Shown: piece after piece, positions 8,154 through 15,005 of the stretch
How positions within the stretch are numbered: position 1 is the stretch's first letter
Layout: every line of letters begins with the position of its first letter
Source: Bacteroides gallinarum DSM 18171 = JCM 13658
GTDB taxonomy: Bacteria > Bacteroidota > Bacteroidia > Bacteroidales > Bacteroidaceae
Reading direction: 5' to 3'
Length of the DNA stretch: 64,000 nucleotides
Assembly (NCBI RefSeq): GCF_000374365.1
Contig: NZ_KB894115.1
Span: 248,001-312,000, forward strand
Notes under the pieces: generated by a model
What the model was told of the DNA's origin: nothing
The model's database searches: none
What the model saw: only the letters and a program-made list of their open reading frames with translations
Translations under genes and position numbers: made by a program

Positions 8154-8630
8154 ATGATGAATGATTATAAAATCAAGAACATTCTCGAATCCCTGAAAGA
8201 GGAGGTCGAGAACGGGAAGGTATCCCTGCGGGAAGCTGCTGTCGAACTTCATAAAGCCGGCTGGACGAATTTCATCGACATCGACGCCACGAGGAACCTA
8301 CTGAAGACCCGGAATGTAACGGGGAACGGAAATGTCCCGGGAGTTTCCGACATGATGGGAAAATACCGCGAGATGAAAGCGGCGCACCCGGATGCCCTGT
8401 ACATTTTCCGAAACGGGGAATCTTGTGAATTGTATGAGGATGATGCCATCGCCGCTTCCGGCATTTTGGGCATTGCCACCGCCGAACGCGTCGACGGGCA
8501 AGGGAAAGGCGTCAAGGAACTGCGGTTTTCTTTTCGTGACCTGGACGTGTATCTCCCCAAACTGATACGCGCCGGAAACCGGGTGGCTGTCTGCGAACCG
8601 AATCAAACCGGTTCGGGCAAACGAGTTTGA
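8154..8630 (+). CDS. MutS domain I-like protein (mismatch-recognition domain only)
   Basis: A 158-residue protein. Residues 1-58 form a short helical region. From about residue 62 it matches the N-terminal mismatch-binding domain I of MutS: MMGKYREMKAAHPDALYIF aligns with the MMxQYxxxKxxxP start, then G-x-x-x-E-L-x-x-D-D-A, I-L-G-I, and A-V-C-E-P near the end. The Phe that stacks on the mismatch in the Phe-x-Glu motif is replaced by Ser (G-E-S-C-E), while the Glu is kept. No clamp or ATPase domain is present. A second, shorter relative is encoded at 12131. It may bind DNA or compete with host MutS; this is inference. Confidence 0.8.
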   Translation: MMNDYKIKNILESLKEEVENGKVSLREAAVELHKAGWTNFIDIDATRNLLKTRNVTGNGNVPGVSDMMGKYREMKAAHPDALYIFRNGESCELYEDDAIAASGILGIATAERVDGQGKGVKELRFSFRDLDVYLPKLIRAGNRVAVCEPNQTGSGKRV

Positions 8631-8668
8631 TAACCATTAAATAACAAATATTCAAAACCCAAAGACAC

Positions 8669-9115
8669 ATGATAAAGATAACAACGATTTTCGGCGAGGA
8701 CGCCGTACGGGAATATGAAGAGAACAATGAACTGCCTTCTGAAGAATGGCTGGCGGATAACGGGGGCGTCGTGGACGAGAAAGAGTTCGAGACTGAGGCG
8801 GAGTACAATGCCTACATCGCCGGGGTAAACGATGCCGACGGATGGAGTGATTATCATATCATACGCCACCGGTCGGAAGAGGCGGACACCTCGAGAGAGG
8901 AAAATCTCTGGCTACGTCTCGGAATTAGCGTCCGGGGCAGCCGGGAGGACATCGAAAGGATTCTAAACGGGGACACCGAAACCCTTCGGAAACTGCTCGA
9001 TGCCGGACGTTATGGGATTGGCGGAGAGACCTATGTCCCTGGTTCGACCGTCGAGGGGTACAACGAGGACCACGACACGGAGTTCGAGGAGGAAGACGTG
9101 GAGTTCCATTTATAA
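8669..9115 (+). CDS. Hypothetical acidic protein, paralogue of the next gene
   Basis: A 148-residue very acidic protein. Residues 1-70 (MIKITTIFGEDAVREYEE, then FETEAEYNAYIAGVNDADG) match residues 1-65 of the product of the gene at 9138, so the pair arose by tandem duplication. The second half, with an E-D-I-E-R-I-L-N-G-D helix and a run of acidic residues at the very end, is not shared. Function unknown. Confidence 0.75.
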   Translation: MIKITTIFGEDAVREYEENNELPSEEWLADNGGVVDEKEFETEAEYNAYIAGVNDADGWSDYHIIRHRSEEADTSREENLWLRLGISVRGSREDIERILNGDTETLRKLLDAGRYGIGGETYVPGSTVEGYNEDHDTEFEEEDVEFHL

Positions 9116-9137
9116 TAAAACCACACCATCTGCAATA

Positions 9138-9644
9138 ATGATAACAGTAAAAGTTCTACTCGGTAAGGATACTGTAAGCATATACAGGAAAACCGGGGAT
9201 ATCTCGTCGGTGGAGAGCACGGCCGAATCCGGGGGATATGTGATAACCAGACATTTCGAGACCGAAGCTGAATACAAAGCCTACGCAATGGCTGTGGAAG
9301 ACCTGGACGGACATGAAGACTGGCAGATGCTGGCTCCTGCCGTTACGCCGGAAGCTCCGTTCCGCAAAGGGGAATTTGTCCGGCTGACAGACGATGCAAT
9401 TAAGCGGATACGTGAAAGTTTCGGGGACGGACCGGCTGACTACAGAAAGGAAATGATTTTGGAGGTGATTGCCTGGTGCCGCTATGAAGGCACATGGATC
9501 ATTGAAGTCCGAGATATCCGTGAAGACGATACTCAGGAGTTCGATGCCGTTTTTCTGCGCCCCTTGACGGCACGGGATCTCGTGGCTATTTCCGCACCCC
9601 GACACCCGCTATCCACTGCGATATATCCTATTCACATCCGATAA
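9138..9644 (+). CDS. Hypothetical protein, paralogue of the preceding gene
   Basis: A 168-residue protein taken to start at the ATG at 9138; the upstream extension would overlap the previous gene deeply. Its N-terminal domain (ITVKVLLGKDTVSIY, then FETEAEYKAYAMAVEDLDG) repeats that of the preceding protein. After it comes a different C-terminal domain of about 90 residues with FRKGEFVRLTDDAIKRI, an SH3-like strand and helix seen in many small mobile-element proteins. Function unknown. Confidence 0.75.
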   Translation: MITVKVLLGKDTVSIYRKTGDISSVESTAESGGYVITRHFETEAEYKAYAMAVEDLDGHEDWQMLAPAVTPEAPFRKGEFVRLTDDAIKRIRESFGDGPADYRKEMILEVIAWCRYEGTWIIEVRDIREDDTQEFDAVFLRPLTARDLVAISAPRHPLSTAIYPIHIR

Positions 9645-9656
9645 CTTAAATGATGC

Positions 9657-10250
9657 ATGATGGAAAATATATTCATACTGCCCGGAAACGAACAGGAACT
9701 GTTTAACCGGTATTTAGATAACAACGAATACGGCCCTCTGAAAGAACGGCTGGAACTGGTCAGGAAAGCCTTGAGCAACAAGCTTTCCCCGGATGAACGC
9801 AATAAGCACGGGCTGAACGTGGGTGTGCATGAACTGTCCATGGAACGTAAGGAACTGGAAAGAAAGATATTCCAAATGGCACTCAAATCCTTTGCAGAAC
9901 GGGTTTGTGACGAGCAACGCGCTCTTTGCGAACAGGGGTTCTGGCAGGCACCGTGCGGCAAAGAGGCGGAATATATCTCCTCCGCTCCGGTTCCGGACCT
10001 TGTAACGGACGTGAAGCAGTACAAGACCATTTGCCGCTGGTGGGAGAAGCTGTCCGATACCAGGAGGCTGAAGGTAGCGGCGATGTTTGCAAACGAACTG
10101 GGACCGATATACGGGCACGACACCGAAACGCTGGAACGGATTTATAGCCGCTGGTTTCTACTCTCCTTAGATGGCAAACAACGCATCTACCATTCATGGA
10201 CCACAAACGAAAAACAGACTTCACTATGCCATACAAAAGCTCGGGAATAA
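9657..10250 (+). CDS. Hypothetical helical protein
   Basis: A 197-residue protein, predicted largely helical, rich in Glu, Arg and Lys. It opens with two consecutive Met codons (9657 and 9660); either may be used. No known domain. It overlaps the start of the helix-turn-helix gene at 10226 by 25 bases, so the two are probably translated together. Confidence 0.7.
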   Translation: MMENIFILPGNEQELFNRYLDNNEYGPLKERLELVRKALSNKLSPDERNKHGLNVGVHELSMERKELERKIFQMALKSFAERVCDEQRALCEQGFWQAPCGKEAEYISSAPVPDLVTDVKQYKTICRWWEKLSDTRRLKVAAMFANELGPIYGHDTETLERIYSRWFLLSLDGKQRIYHSWTTNEKQTSLCHTKARE

Positions 10251-10561
10251 TCATCAGCGGGACACAATATGACCGCAGGCAGAAGCTCACTCCTTTTCAG
10301 AAGGCTGAAATTTTCCACCGTTACATGACAGAAGCTGTCAGCCAGCGCCAGCTTGCCCGGGAATACGGTGTCAGCCGCAGGCTGATAACCTTCATTGTGA
10401 ACCCAGAAAGCGAAGAGCGGAACAAGGAACTGCTGAGAGAGAACAAGGCAAAAGGCTTGTATAAATATGACCGGAAGAAACATACCGAAAATATACGCAA
10501 CCACCGTCGTTACAAACAGAGATTATTTCAAGAAGGTAAAATCATACTAAAAGATGGATAG
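10226..10561 (+). CDS. Helix-turn-helix DNA-binding protein (phage/ICE type)
   Basis: A 111-residue protein (121 if translation starts at 10196). Residues 15-55 form a homeodomain-like helix-turn-helix: LTPFQKAEIFHRYM, then Q-R-Q-L-A-R-E-Y-G-V-S-R-R-L-I-T. It continues into a very basic tail, K-Y-D-R-K-K-H-T-E-N-I-R-N-H-R-R-Y-K. This pairing of an HTH and a basic HTE-x-x-R-x-H-R tail is familiar from small proteins of Bacteroides phages and conjugative elements. A role as a local regulator or a DNA-maintenance protein is plausible but not shown. Confidence 0.75.
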   Translation: MPYKSSGIIISGTQYDRRQKLTPFQKAEIFHRYMTEAVSQRQLAREYGVSRRLITFIVNPESEERNKELLRENKAKGLYKYDRKKHTENIRNHRRYKQRLFQEGKIILKDG

Positions 10562-10564
10562 ACA

Positions 10565-11221
10565 ATGAGAATACAGGAGAAACAAAAAGCGTTGGAACAG
10601 GAAGTTATAGCCAACCTGTGTGCGATACCGAAAATGCCGGAAAATATGTTGCCCCATACGGTATATGTCGAGGAGGAAGGGGAAGACGGGTATGGGCACG
10701 GGATACCGGTATACACCATGTACCGGTTGGAGGAGATACGCACGGACGGAAGCTGCACGCTTTACAACGCGGAAAGCCGGGAGCGTTTCACCTGCCGCCA
10801 CCTGCATGAGATTAACATGGACTGGCTGGTGACAGTCTGGGAACGTTATCTGGAACTCTGTGTCGAGCAGGATATCTGGAAAGGGAATGCCGTTGCATTC
10901 CTGAAAGACCGTACCGGCAAACCGGAAGAGGAAATCATTTCATTCGTGGAAACCTCGTGGGACAAATGCCAGGCTTATACAGACAACCTCAAGGCGTTTC
11001 TTGGGGAAGATAAAGACCGGGAAATATGGATATTCTCTTTCCCGCTGGACGAATTTGAACGTGACGTTCCGGCCGGGAAAATCATCGTTGATTACGAAAA
11101 TAACCCCGCAACGCGGGTTGAGAAGATGATACCGCTGGAATTTACGGCCAACATCAATGATGAATGTTTTGATGACCGGAACAATTGGGTAAGAGCCATT
11201 GAACTTCCCAAGCAGGAATAA
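10565..11221 (+). CDS. Hypothetical protein
   Basis: A 218-residue soluble protein starting four bases after the preceding stop. The first 85 residues read as a beta-rich unit (VYTMYRLEEIRTDGSCTLYNAE) that would suit an SH3-like fold; the middle helix contains W-E-R-Y-L-E-L-C, and the end is acidic. No family recognised. It is part of the same close-packed + strand series. Confidence 0.7.
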   Translation: MRIQEKQKALEQEVIANLCAIPKMPENMLPHTVYVEEEGEDGYGHGIPVYTMYRLEEIRTDGSCTLYNAESRERFTCRHLHEINMDWLVTVWERYLELCVEQDIWKGNAVAFLKDRTGKPEEEIISFVETSWDKCQAYTDNLKAFLGEDKDREIWIFSFPLDEFERDVPAGKIIVDYENNPATRVEKMIPLEFTANINDECFDDRNNWVRAIELPKQE

Positions 11222-11243
11222 TAAACTATTTGAATCAATAAAT

Positions 11244-11552
11244 ATGATTACAAAAGAAAACATTGGCAACGAGACCTTTGAGTCTATGACCATCAATGAC
11301 ACGCCTGCATTGTTTACGGATATGCGGATTGACCGGAATGCCGTTCCGGAGGGACTGTACGCATACGATATCCGGGAGTCGGATGACGGGGACCGTCTGG
11401 CGACCATCGAACCGACGGTGATGGTAAATCATGGCGGAACCATCCTGACCAGGAAAGAGTTTATCACGGAAAAGGACGGCTATGTACAGATTGACGAATA
11501 CGGTTTCGAGGACTCCATGACACTGGAAGAGTGGCTTGAGGAAAACAATTAA
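11244..11552 (+). CDS. LPD28-type domain protein
   Basis: A 102-residue protein. Residues 12-62 (TINDTPALFTDMRIDR, then VPEGLYAYDIRESDDG, A-T-I-E-P-T-V-M-V-N-H-G-G-T-I-L) match the pattern I know for the large-polyvalent-protein-associated domain LPD28. That domain occurs in polyvalent proteins of phages and conjugative elements, which are thought to be delivered with DNA and to counter host defences. Here it stands alone. The ATG at 11244 was chosen because the longer frame from 11199 overlaps the previous gene. Catalytic activity is unknown. Confidence 0.75.
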   Translation: MITKENIGNETFESMTINDTPALFTDMRIDRNAVPEGLYAYDIRESDDGDRLATIEPTVMVNHGGTILTRKEFITEKDGYVQIDEYGFEDSMTLEEWLEENN

Positions 11553-11565
11553 ATGTATAAAGGAT

Positions 11566-11976
11566 ATGGATATTAAGGAACTGACAGAAAGGTATCGGGA
11601 TCGTTTCGATGCCCATTACCTGCAAGACGATAACGGAACCGGCAGAAAAGGTCGGAAACGGAAAAAGGAAGTTGAGACCCCGAATTTTCTCAAGGATGTC
11701 ATCCGGCCGATCCTGGACACTTTGCCGGACTTGTTGCCGGAGTACGGGTTCACCAAAACTACGGATGATTACGCCATGTACGGCGAGTATTACCGTATCA
11801 AGGCGGGTATCGTCCTCGTGGGAGGTTTTTCCATCGATGAGGATTTTAACCTGTACTTCACGCCATTGTTCCATGGCAAAGCCTGCGGTAAGAGTCAAAA
11901 AATCGACAGCATCGGACAACTCGTTGAAATCATCCGCGAACAATTTGAAAGAAGGGAGGTGAAGATGAAAGGATAG
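11566..11976 (+). CDS. Hypothetical protein
   Basis: A 136-residue protein. The first 40 residues are highly charged with a basic cluster (G-R-K-G-R-K-R-K-K-E); the rest looks like a compact alpha-beta domain with two strands, YRIKAGIVLVGG and D-F-N-L-Y-F-T-P-L-F. Start at 11566 preferred over 11536, which overlaps the upstream gene. No family recognised. It is the last gene before an apparent transcription break: a TATATTTG element lies at 12015. Confidence 0.65.
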   Translation: MDIKELTERYRDRFDAHYLQDDNGTGRKGRKRKKEVETPNFLKDVIRPILDTLPDLLPEYGFTKTTDDYAMYGEYYRIKAGIVLVGGFSIDEDFNLYFTPLFHGKACGKSQKIDSIGQLVEIIREQFERREVKMKG

Positions 11977-12014
11977 TTTCATGCAATAGACATGGGTCGT
12001 TCCGTAATTTATTG

Positions 12015-12022
12015 TATATTTG
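12015..12022 (+). promoter_or_regulatory. Possible -7 promoter element (TATATTTG)
   Basis: TATATTTG matches the Bacteroides -7 consensus TAnnTTTG. No TTTG is found at the expected -33 spacing, so this is a partial match only. It would drive the short frame at 12027 and the MutS-like gene at 12131. Confidence 0.45.
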
Positions 12023-12026
12023 TCAG

Positions 12027-12104
12027 ATGAAGAAAGTCTGTATATGTATTTCGGACGAAAGCCCGGCAGTTGAACGGATTACAGGCACTTTCATGTTTGG
12101 CTGA
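12027..12104 (+). CDS. Possible 25-residue peptide
   Basis: ATG at 12027 opens a 25-codon frame (starts MKKVCICISD, ends FMFG, stop TGA at 12102). It begins only five bases after the putative -7 element, so a transcript from that promoter would be leaderless or would miss the start. It may be chance. Listed because the stretch between 11976 and 12131 holds no other gene. Confidence 0.2.
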   Translation: MKKVCICISDESPAVERITGTFMFG

Positions 12105-12130
12105 CATCAAACCTAATATATCTATTTGAT

Positions 12131-12454
12131 ATGAAAAAGGAAGAGATTATTCGCCGCTGTTACGGCGGCATGAAGGAAAGGCATGGCGTGGAAACCATCA
12201 TCCTTTTCCATGTCGGAGATTCATTCGAGGCGTATTTTGATGATGCCGAAACGATTACCCGGATCACGGAAGTGCCCCGGTTCAAGATGACGGCGGCGGG
12301 TATACCTGCCATCAGGATTTCCGACGCCGCCTTGGAAGAATGTAGAAACCGGTTGCTGGATGCAGGATGCAAGGTATGCGTGTCCGAGGTCCGGGGGGTA
12401 TCCGGCCGCCACATTCTCAAAATCAATGAAACAAATACGGAAACGGGCCGATGA
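12131..12454 (+). CDS. Small MutS domain I-like protein
   Basis: A 107-residue protein that is almost entirely a MutS mismatch-binding domain I: Y-G-G-M-K-E-R-H-G (for the YxxxKxxxP helix), ILFHVGDSFEAYFDDA (for the L-F-Y-R-M-G-D-F-Y-E-L-F strand), then G-I-P-A-I-R, L-L-D-A-G-C-K-V-C-V-S-E at the end. As in the relative at 8154, the stacking Phe position carries Ser and the Glu of the motif is retained. No linker, clamp or ATPase domain. Domain-only MutS proteins are known in mobile elements, but their function is not settled. The gene overlaps the next by 29 bases. Confidence 0.75.
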   Translation: MKKEEIIRRCYGGMKERHGVETIILFHVGDSFEAYFDDAETITRITEVPRFKMTAAGIPAIRISDAALEECRNRLLDAGCKVCVSEVRGVSGRHILKINETNTETGR

Positions 12455-13082
12455 ATTGGTATTGATAGCGGCAGCAATAGGTCCTTGGACACTGTTGGTG
12501 GTAGCGGTATTAATCATCGGAACGCTGAAATGCTGTCTGACCACGGACTCGGACAGCATTGACGAAAGTATCAACAAATCACCGGGGATAGTCGCGCATG
12601 TCATGGTACTGGACAGTACGGATAATGGTTTTCGGGTGGTTTATGCGACGGCTGAGCCGGTAACGGATGAAAGGTTTGCCGAGATATGCGACAGGCCGGG
12701 TATTCTGGAGGGGTTCGAGAACCTGAAACGGAAAGCTCCCGAACACTTTGGCGGCAACCTGCTGGAAACCGACATCTGTGACTTCGCGTTGTACGCCTAC
12801 CGGTTTCCTATCGATAAGGACGTACGGATACACAATATCTTTGTCGCCGGTAAAGAGAAAATGGACTTCTATGTCCGGAACAACCCGGACCTGCCCGGGT
12901 GCGCTACATGGATGCACCACGGTACGGAACAAGGGAACCAATATCTGAATGCTGACGATATAAATCACTGTATACCCAACGGAAGGCGGATTTACCGTTA
13001 TTGGAAATGCCGTTATCTACTGCAAACTTCTGATACTGACGAGCGTTTCAGTCATTTTACAGAGGAGGAAAGGCTGTACTGA
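12426..13082 (+). CDS. Membrane-anchored hypothetical protein
   Basis: A 218-residue protein with one N-terminal membrane segment (about residues 11-35: LVLIAAAIGPWTLLVVAVLI) after a short basic stretch, which predicts an anchor with the bulk exported or cytosolic. The rest is unrecognised and contains four scattered Cys and a W-M-H-H-G segment. The ATG at 12426 gives a 29-base overlap with the MutS-like gene; a longer frame from 12360 is possible. It is the only gene of the island region with a clear membrane segment. Confidence 0.7.
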   Translation: MKQIRKRADELVLIAAAIGPWTLLVVAVLIIGTLKCCLTTDSDSIDESINKSPGIVAHVMVLDSTDNGFRVVYATAEPVTDERFAEICDRPGILEGFENLKRKAPEHFGGNLLETDICDFALYAYRFPIDKDVRIHNIFVAGKEKMDFYVRNNPDLPGCATWMHHGTEQGNQYLNADDINHCIPNGRRIYRYWKCRYLLQTSDTDERFSHFTEEERLY

Positions 13083-13142
13083 ATGCAGCCTTTTCTCTAT
13101 ATATATTACACATAACCATCTGAAAATTAATAACTAAAACGT

Positions 13143-13173
13143 TTTGTTGGCGTGAAAAATTGGCATATATTTG
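13143..13173 (+). promoter_or_regulatory. Bacteroides-type promoter
   Basis: TTTG at 13143-13146 and TATATTTG at 13166-13173 are separated by 19 bases, a full match to the Bacteroides primary-sigma consensus TTTG-N19-21-TAnnTTTG. It would start transcription near 13180, ahead of the three-gene unit beginning at 13245. Confidence 0.75.
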
Positions 13174-13244
13174 TATGGAAAAGTGACCCATTGAAAACAG
13201 ATTGTCAATTGAAAGCAATAGATTGAATATGAAAGAACAGTAAT

Positions 13245-13775
13245 ATGACATCGGAAAAATCGCAACTGAAGTTTGCGAGATCGGAAGAGACGGGCGAACT
13301 GATAGGGTTCGTTTCGCGCCATTCCAAGACACGTAAATTGATGGGAGTCCGTGAAGACTCAAGATTCGGCAAGCAGATTTGTGTCCTTTCGGAAGACCTG
13401 AAAGGAACTCTCGAGCCAAACATACTATACTCGGTAGAGTTGAAACCCATGCACAAAGCCAACGGGTATGTAGTCGTTGCCGCTACCCCCGTGTTATTTC
13501 AGGCGCATGTGGAAACAGTGATCGTCCCGAAGACATTGTATCAAGTAACTGTGACGTTCGGCAACAAAAAGATTTTCTTCGACCCGAAAGACGGCAAGAG
13601 CGTAATGAGCCGCACAATAGACGGTGTGCTGGAAATCCTCAAGGGACGCAAGGATATCAAGTACAAGGAAGGTGTCATCACCGACTATCTGAATCAGGCG
13701 CGTGCTCTGGTACGACGTATGGAATCCGACGGGTTCATCTATACGGGAGACAGACATCAGGGAGGAATTCAATGA
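13245..13775 (+). CDS. Hypothetical basic protein coupled to an RNase H gene
   Basis: A 176-residue basic protein, predicted beta-rich in the first half (Q-L-K-F-A-R-S-E-E-T-G-E-L-I-G-F) and helical at the end (YLNQARALVRRM). No named family. The gene follows a full promoter at 13143-13173 and its stop overlaps the start of the RNase H gene by four bases (ATGA), so the two products are made together. A role in nucleic-acid handling is suggested by the partner and by the positive charge, not by a domain. Confidence 0.75.
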   Translation: MTSEKSQLKFARSEETGELIGFVSRHSKTRKLMGVREDSRFGKQICVLSEDLKGTLEPNILYSVELKPMHKANGYVVVAATPVLFQAHVETVIVPKTLYQVTVTFGNKKIFFDPKDGKSVMSRTIDGVLEILKGRKDIKYKEGVITDYLNQARALVRRMESDGFIYTGDRHQGGIQ

Positions 13776-14170
13776 AAGAAAAACCGGTCGTGGGTATTGC
13801 GACCGACGGTGCCCATTCTGCAAAAGAGAGGTTGACACGCTTCCGGGCTGTCGACCTCTCTTCAGGAAAAGAACTCTTTTCCAAAGCTATCGGTAACTGG
13901 ACGAACAATATCGGGGAGTTTCTCGGCATTGTCGAGGCGGTCAGATATGTCATGGAACATCCGGAAAGTCCGCGAACAATCTACTCGGACAGCATTACAG
14001 CCATCACGTGGTATTGTAACAAACAGACAGCCTCTTCACGCAGATGCCCGGCATTGCAGAAAGCGGAGATATTCCTCAAAGTGATGGAGGCAAGAATCAA
14101 GGACATCGAAGTGCTGCACTGGGACAACCGCCTGTGGGGTGAGATTCCTGCCGACTTCGGAAACAAATAA
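13772..14170 (+). CDS. Ribonuclease H family protein
   Basis: A 132-residue RNase H-fold nuclease. The acidic residues of the active site are visible: Asp in I-A-T-D-G (residue 10), Glu in N-I-G-E-F-L-G-I-V-E-A, Asp in I-Y-S-D-S, and a last Asp near the C-terminus (P-A-D-F-G-N-K). Length and order match stand-alone RNase HI domains, which cut RNA in RNA-DNA hybrids; no N-terminal hybrid-binding domain is present. It is translationally coupled to the basic protein upstream and followed by a small gene. Such enzymes on mobile elements may process primers or R-loops; this is inference. Confidence 0.85.
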   Translation: MKEKPVVGIATDGAHSAKERLTRFRAVDLSSGKELFSKAIGNWTNNIGEFLGIVEAVRYVMEHPESPRTIYSDSITAITWYCNKQTASSRRCPALQKAEIFLKVMEARIKDIEVLHWDNRLWGEIPADFGNK

Positions 14171-14180
14171 CAACATCAAT

Positions 14181-14384
14181 ATGGCAAAATTAAAATCACA
14201 GTCACAGAAATATGTTGAGCTGAAGGAGGAAGACTACCTGCTGCTCATCGAGAATACCATCAAGATGGAAGCCCTGAAGATTGCCGGTATCGAAAAGATG
14301 CCCATATACAAGGCTATGGAACATATCCTTGAACACGAGCACATCGACCTGCTCGTCAAACCCGTTTCAAGGAGATATTCTTGA
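14181..14384 (+). CDS. Small hypothetical protein, last gene of the island
   Basis: A 67-residue protein starting at the ATG at 14181, ten bases after the RNase H stop. It reads as one or two amphipathic helices (YVELKEEDYLLLIENTIKME, then M-E-H-I-L-E-H-E-H-I-D). Small helical proteins of this sort often bind a partner, here perhaps the RNase H. No family recognised. No coding frame follows it on the + strand before the chromosomal genes, so it marks the end of the island's coding part. Confidence 0.65.
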   Translation: MAKLKSQSQKYVELKEEDYLLLIENTIKMEALKIAGIEKMPIYKAMEHILEHEHIDLLVKPVSRRYS

Positions 14385-14420
14385 TTTTTTTAGGTGGACA
14401 ATAATACACCCCACAAGCAA

Positions 14421-14486
14421 AATCAATGCTTATCAGTACCAAATGATAGTATATAATAACAATTAATGTAAATCAATGCAAATCAG
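14421..14486. repeat. 16-bp direct repeat pair, 50 bp apart
   Basis: AATCAATGCTTATCAG at 14421-14436 and AATCAATGCAAATCAG at 14471-14486 differ at two positions and are spaced by exactly 50 bases. They lie between the last island gene and a perfect inverted repeat, where recombinase arm sites or an element end would be expected. This role is inference. Confidence 0.55.
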
Positions 14487-14495
14487 ATGATTAAG

Positions 14496-14542
14496 AAAGT
14501 GGCGCATGTACGGAATTATCTATACCATACATGCGCCACTTT
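14496..14542. repeat. Perfect 15-bp inverted repeat
   Basis: AAAGTGGCGCATGTA (14496-14510) and its exact complement (14528-14542) flank a 17-base spacer. There is no T-run directly after it, so it is not a classical terminator. It may be an operator, a recombination site or a factor-assisted terminator at the end of the island. Confidence 0.7.
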
Positions 14543-14770
14543 GCTCTATACACTTTTTGATTTCCTTGATTGATAAAAGAAGGTTCTTTTCCAGTGTTTT
14601 ACAATCCGACTTTTTTATATACTTTTGTCTTCAGTATCAGTTGGTTATTGAAACCCTCTATGTATGCTTATAAGTAGAGATTAGCTTTTTTAAGCGAAAC
14701 TAACTACTGGTTATCAATCAATTATCAAACAAAAAAAGTTTGCCTCATTTGAAGTGCACCCTTTTTTGCG
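14543..14770. other. AT-rich spacer, no gene seen
   Basis: No reading frame or RNA gene is recognisable here. The stretch is AT-rich with several T-runs and probably contains the junction between the accessory island and the core chromosome. I found no exact match to the CTnDOT core GTAnnTTTGC. Confidence 0.5.
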
Positions 14771-14952
14771 TTGAAACCGTCAGTTTATCCCGGTTAAACC
14801 GTCTGTTCGCTTAGGTGTAACGGATAGTTTTGCCACGTAAAACAGTTTGTTTTACCGCGCTGTAACACTTTGTTCCGCCATGCTGTAACAGACTGTTTCG
14901 CCGCACCGGAACAGTCTGTTTCTGTTAACTTGAACACTTTATCCCATTCTGA
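14771..14952. repeat. Array of eight 22-23 bp degenerate units, each with a palindromic core
   Basis: Units start at 14771, 14794, 14816, 14838, 14861, 14884, 14907 and 14930. Seven of the eight contain AAC-N5-GTT at the same offset, best seen as AACAGACTGTT (unit six) and AACAGTCTGTT (unit seven). There are no spacers between units, so it is not a CRISPR. It lies just downstream of nadB, which ends at 15006. A related array occurs at 31967-32180. Confidence 0.75.
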
Positions 14953-15005
14953 AGGGTGGTGTATCGCCCCGGTCGGGGGAGCGGTATATGCCGCAGGGGG
15001 ATTTC

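Noticed and set aside
14385..14770. CTnDOT-type attachment core GTAnnTTTGC
   Set aside because: Looked for on both strands by eye and no exact copy was found, so no att site was called.
14771..14952. CRISPR-like array
   Set aside because: Units abut with no unique spacers and no cas gene is near.
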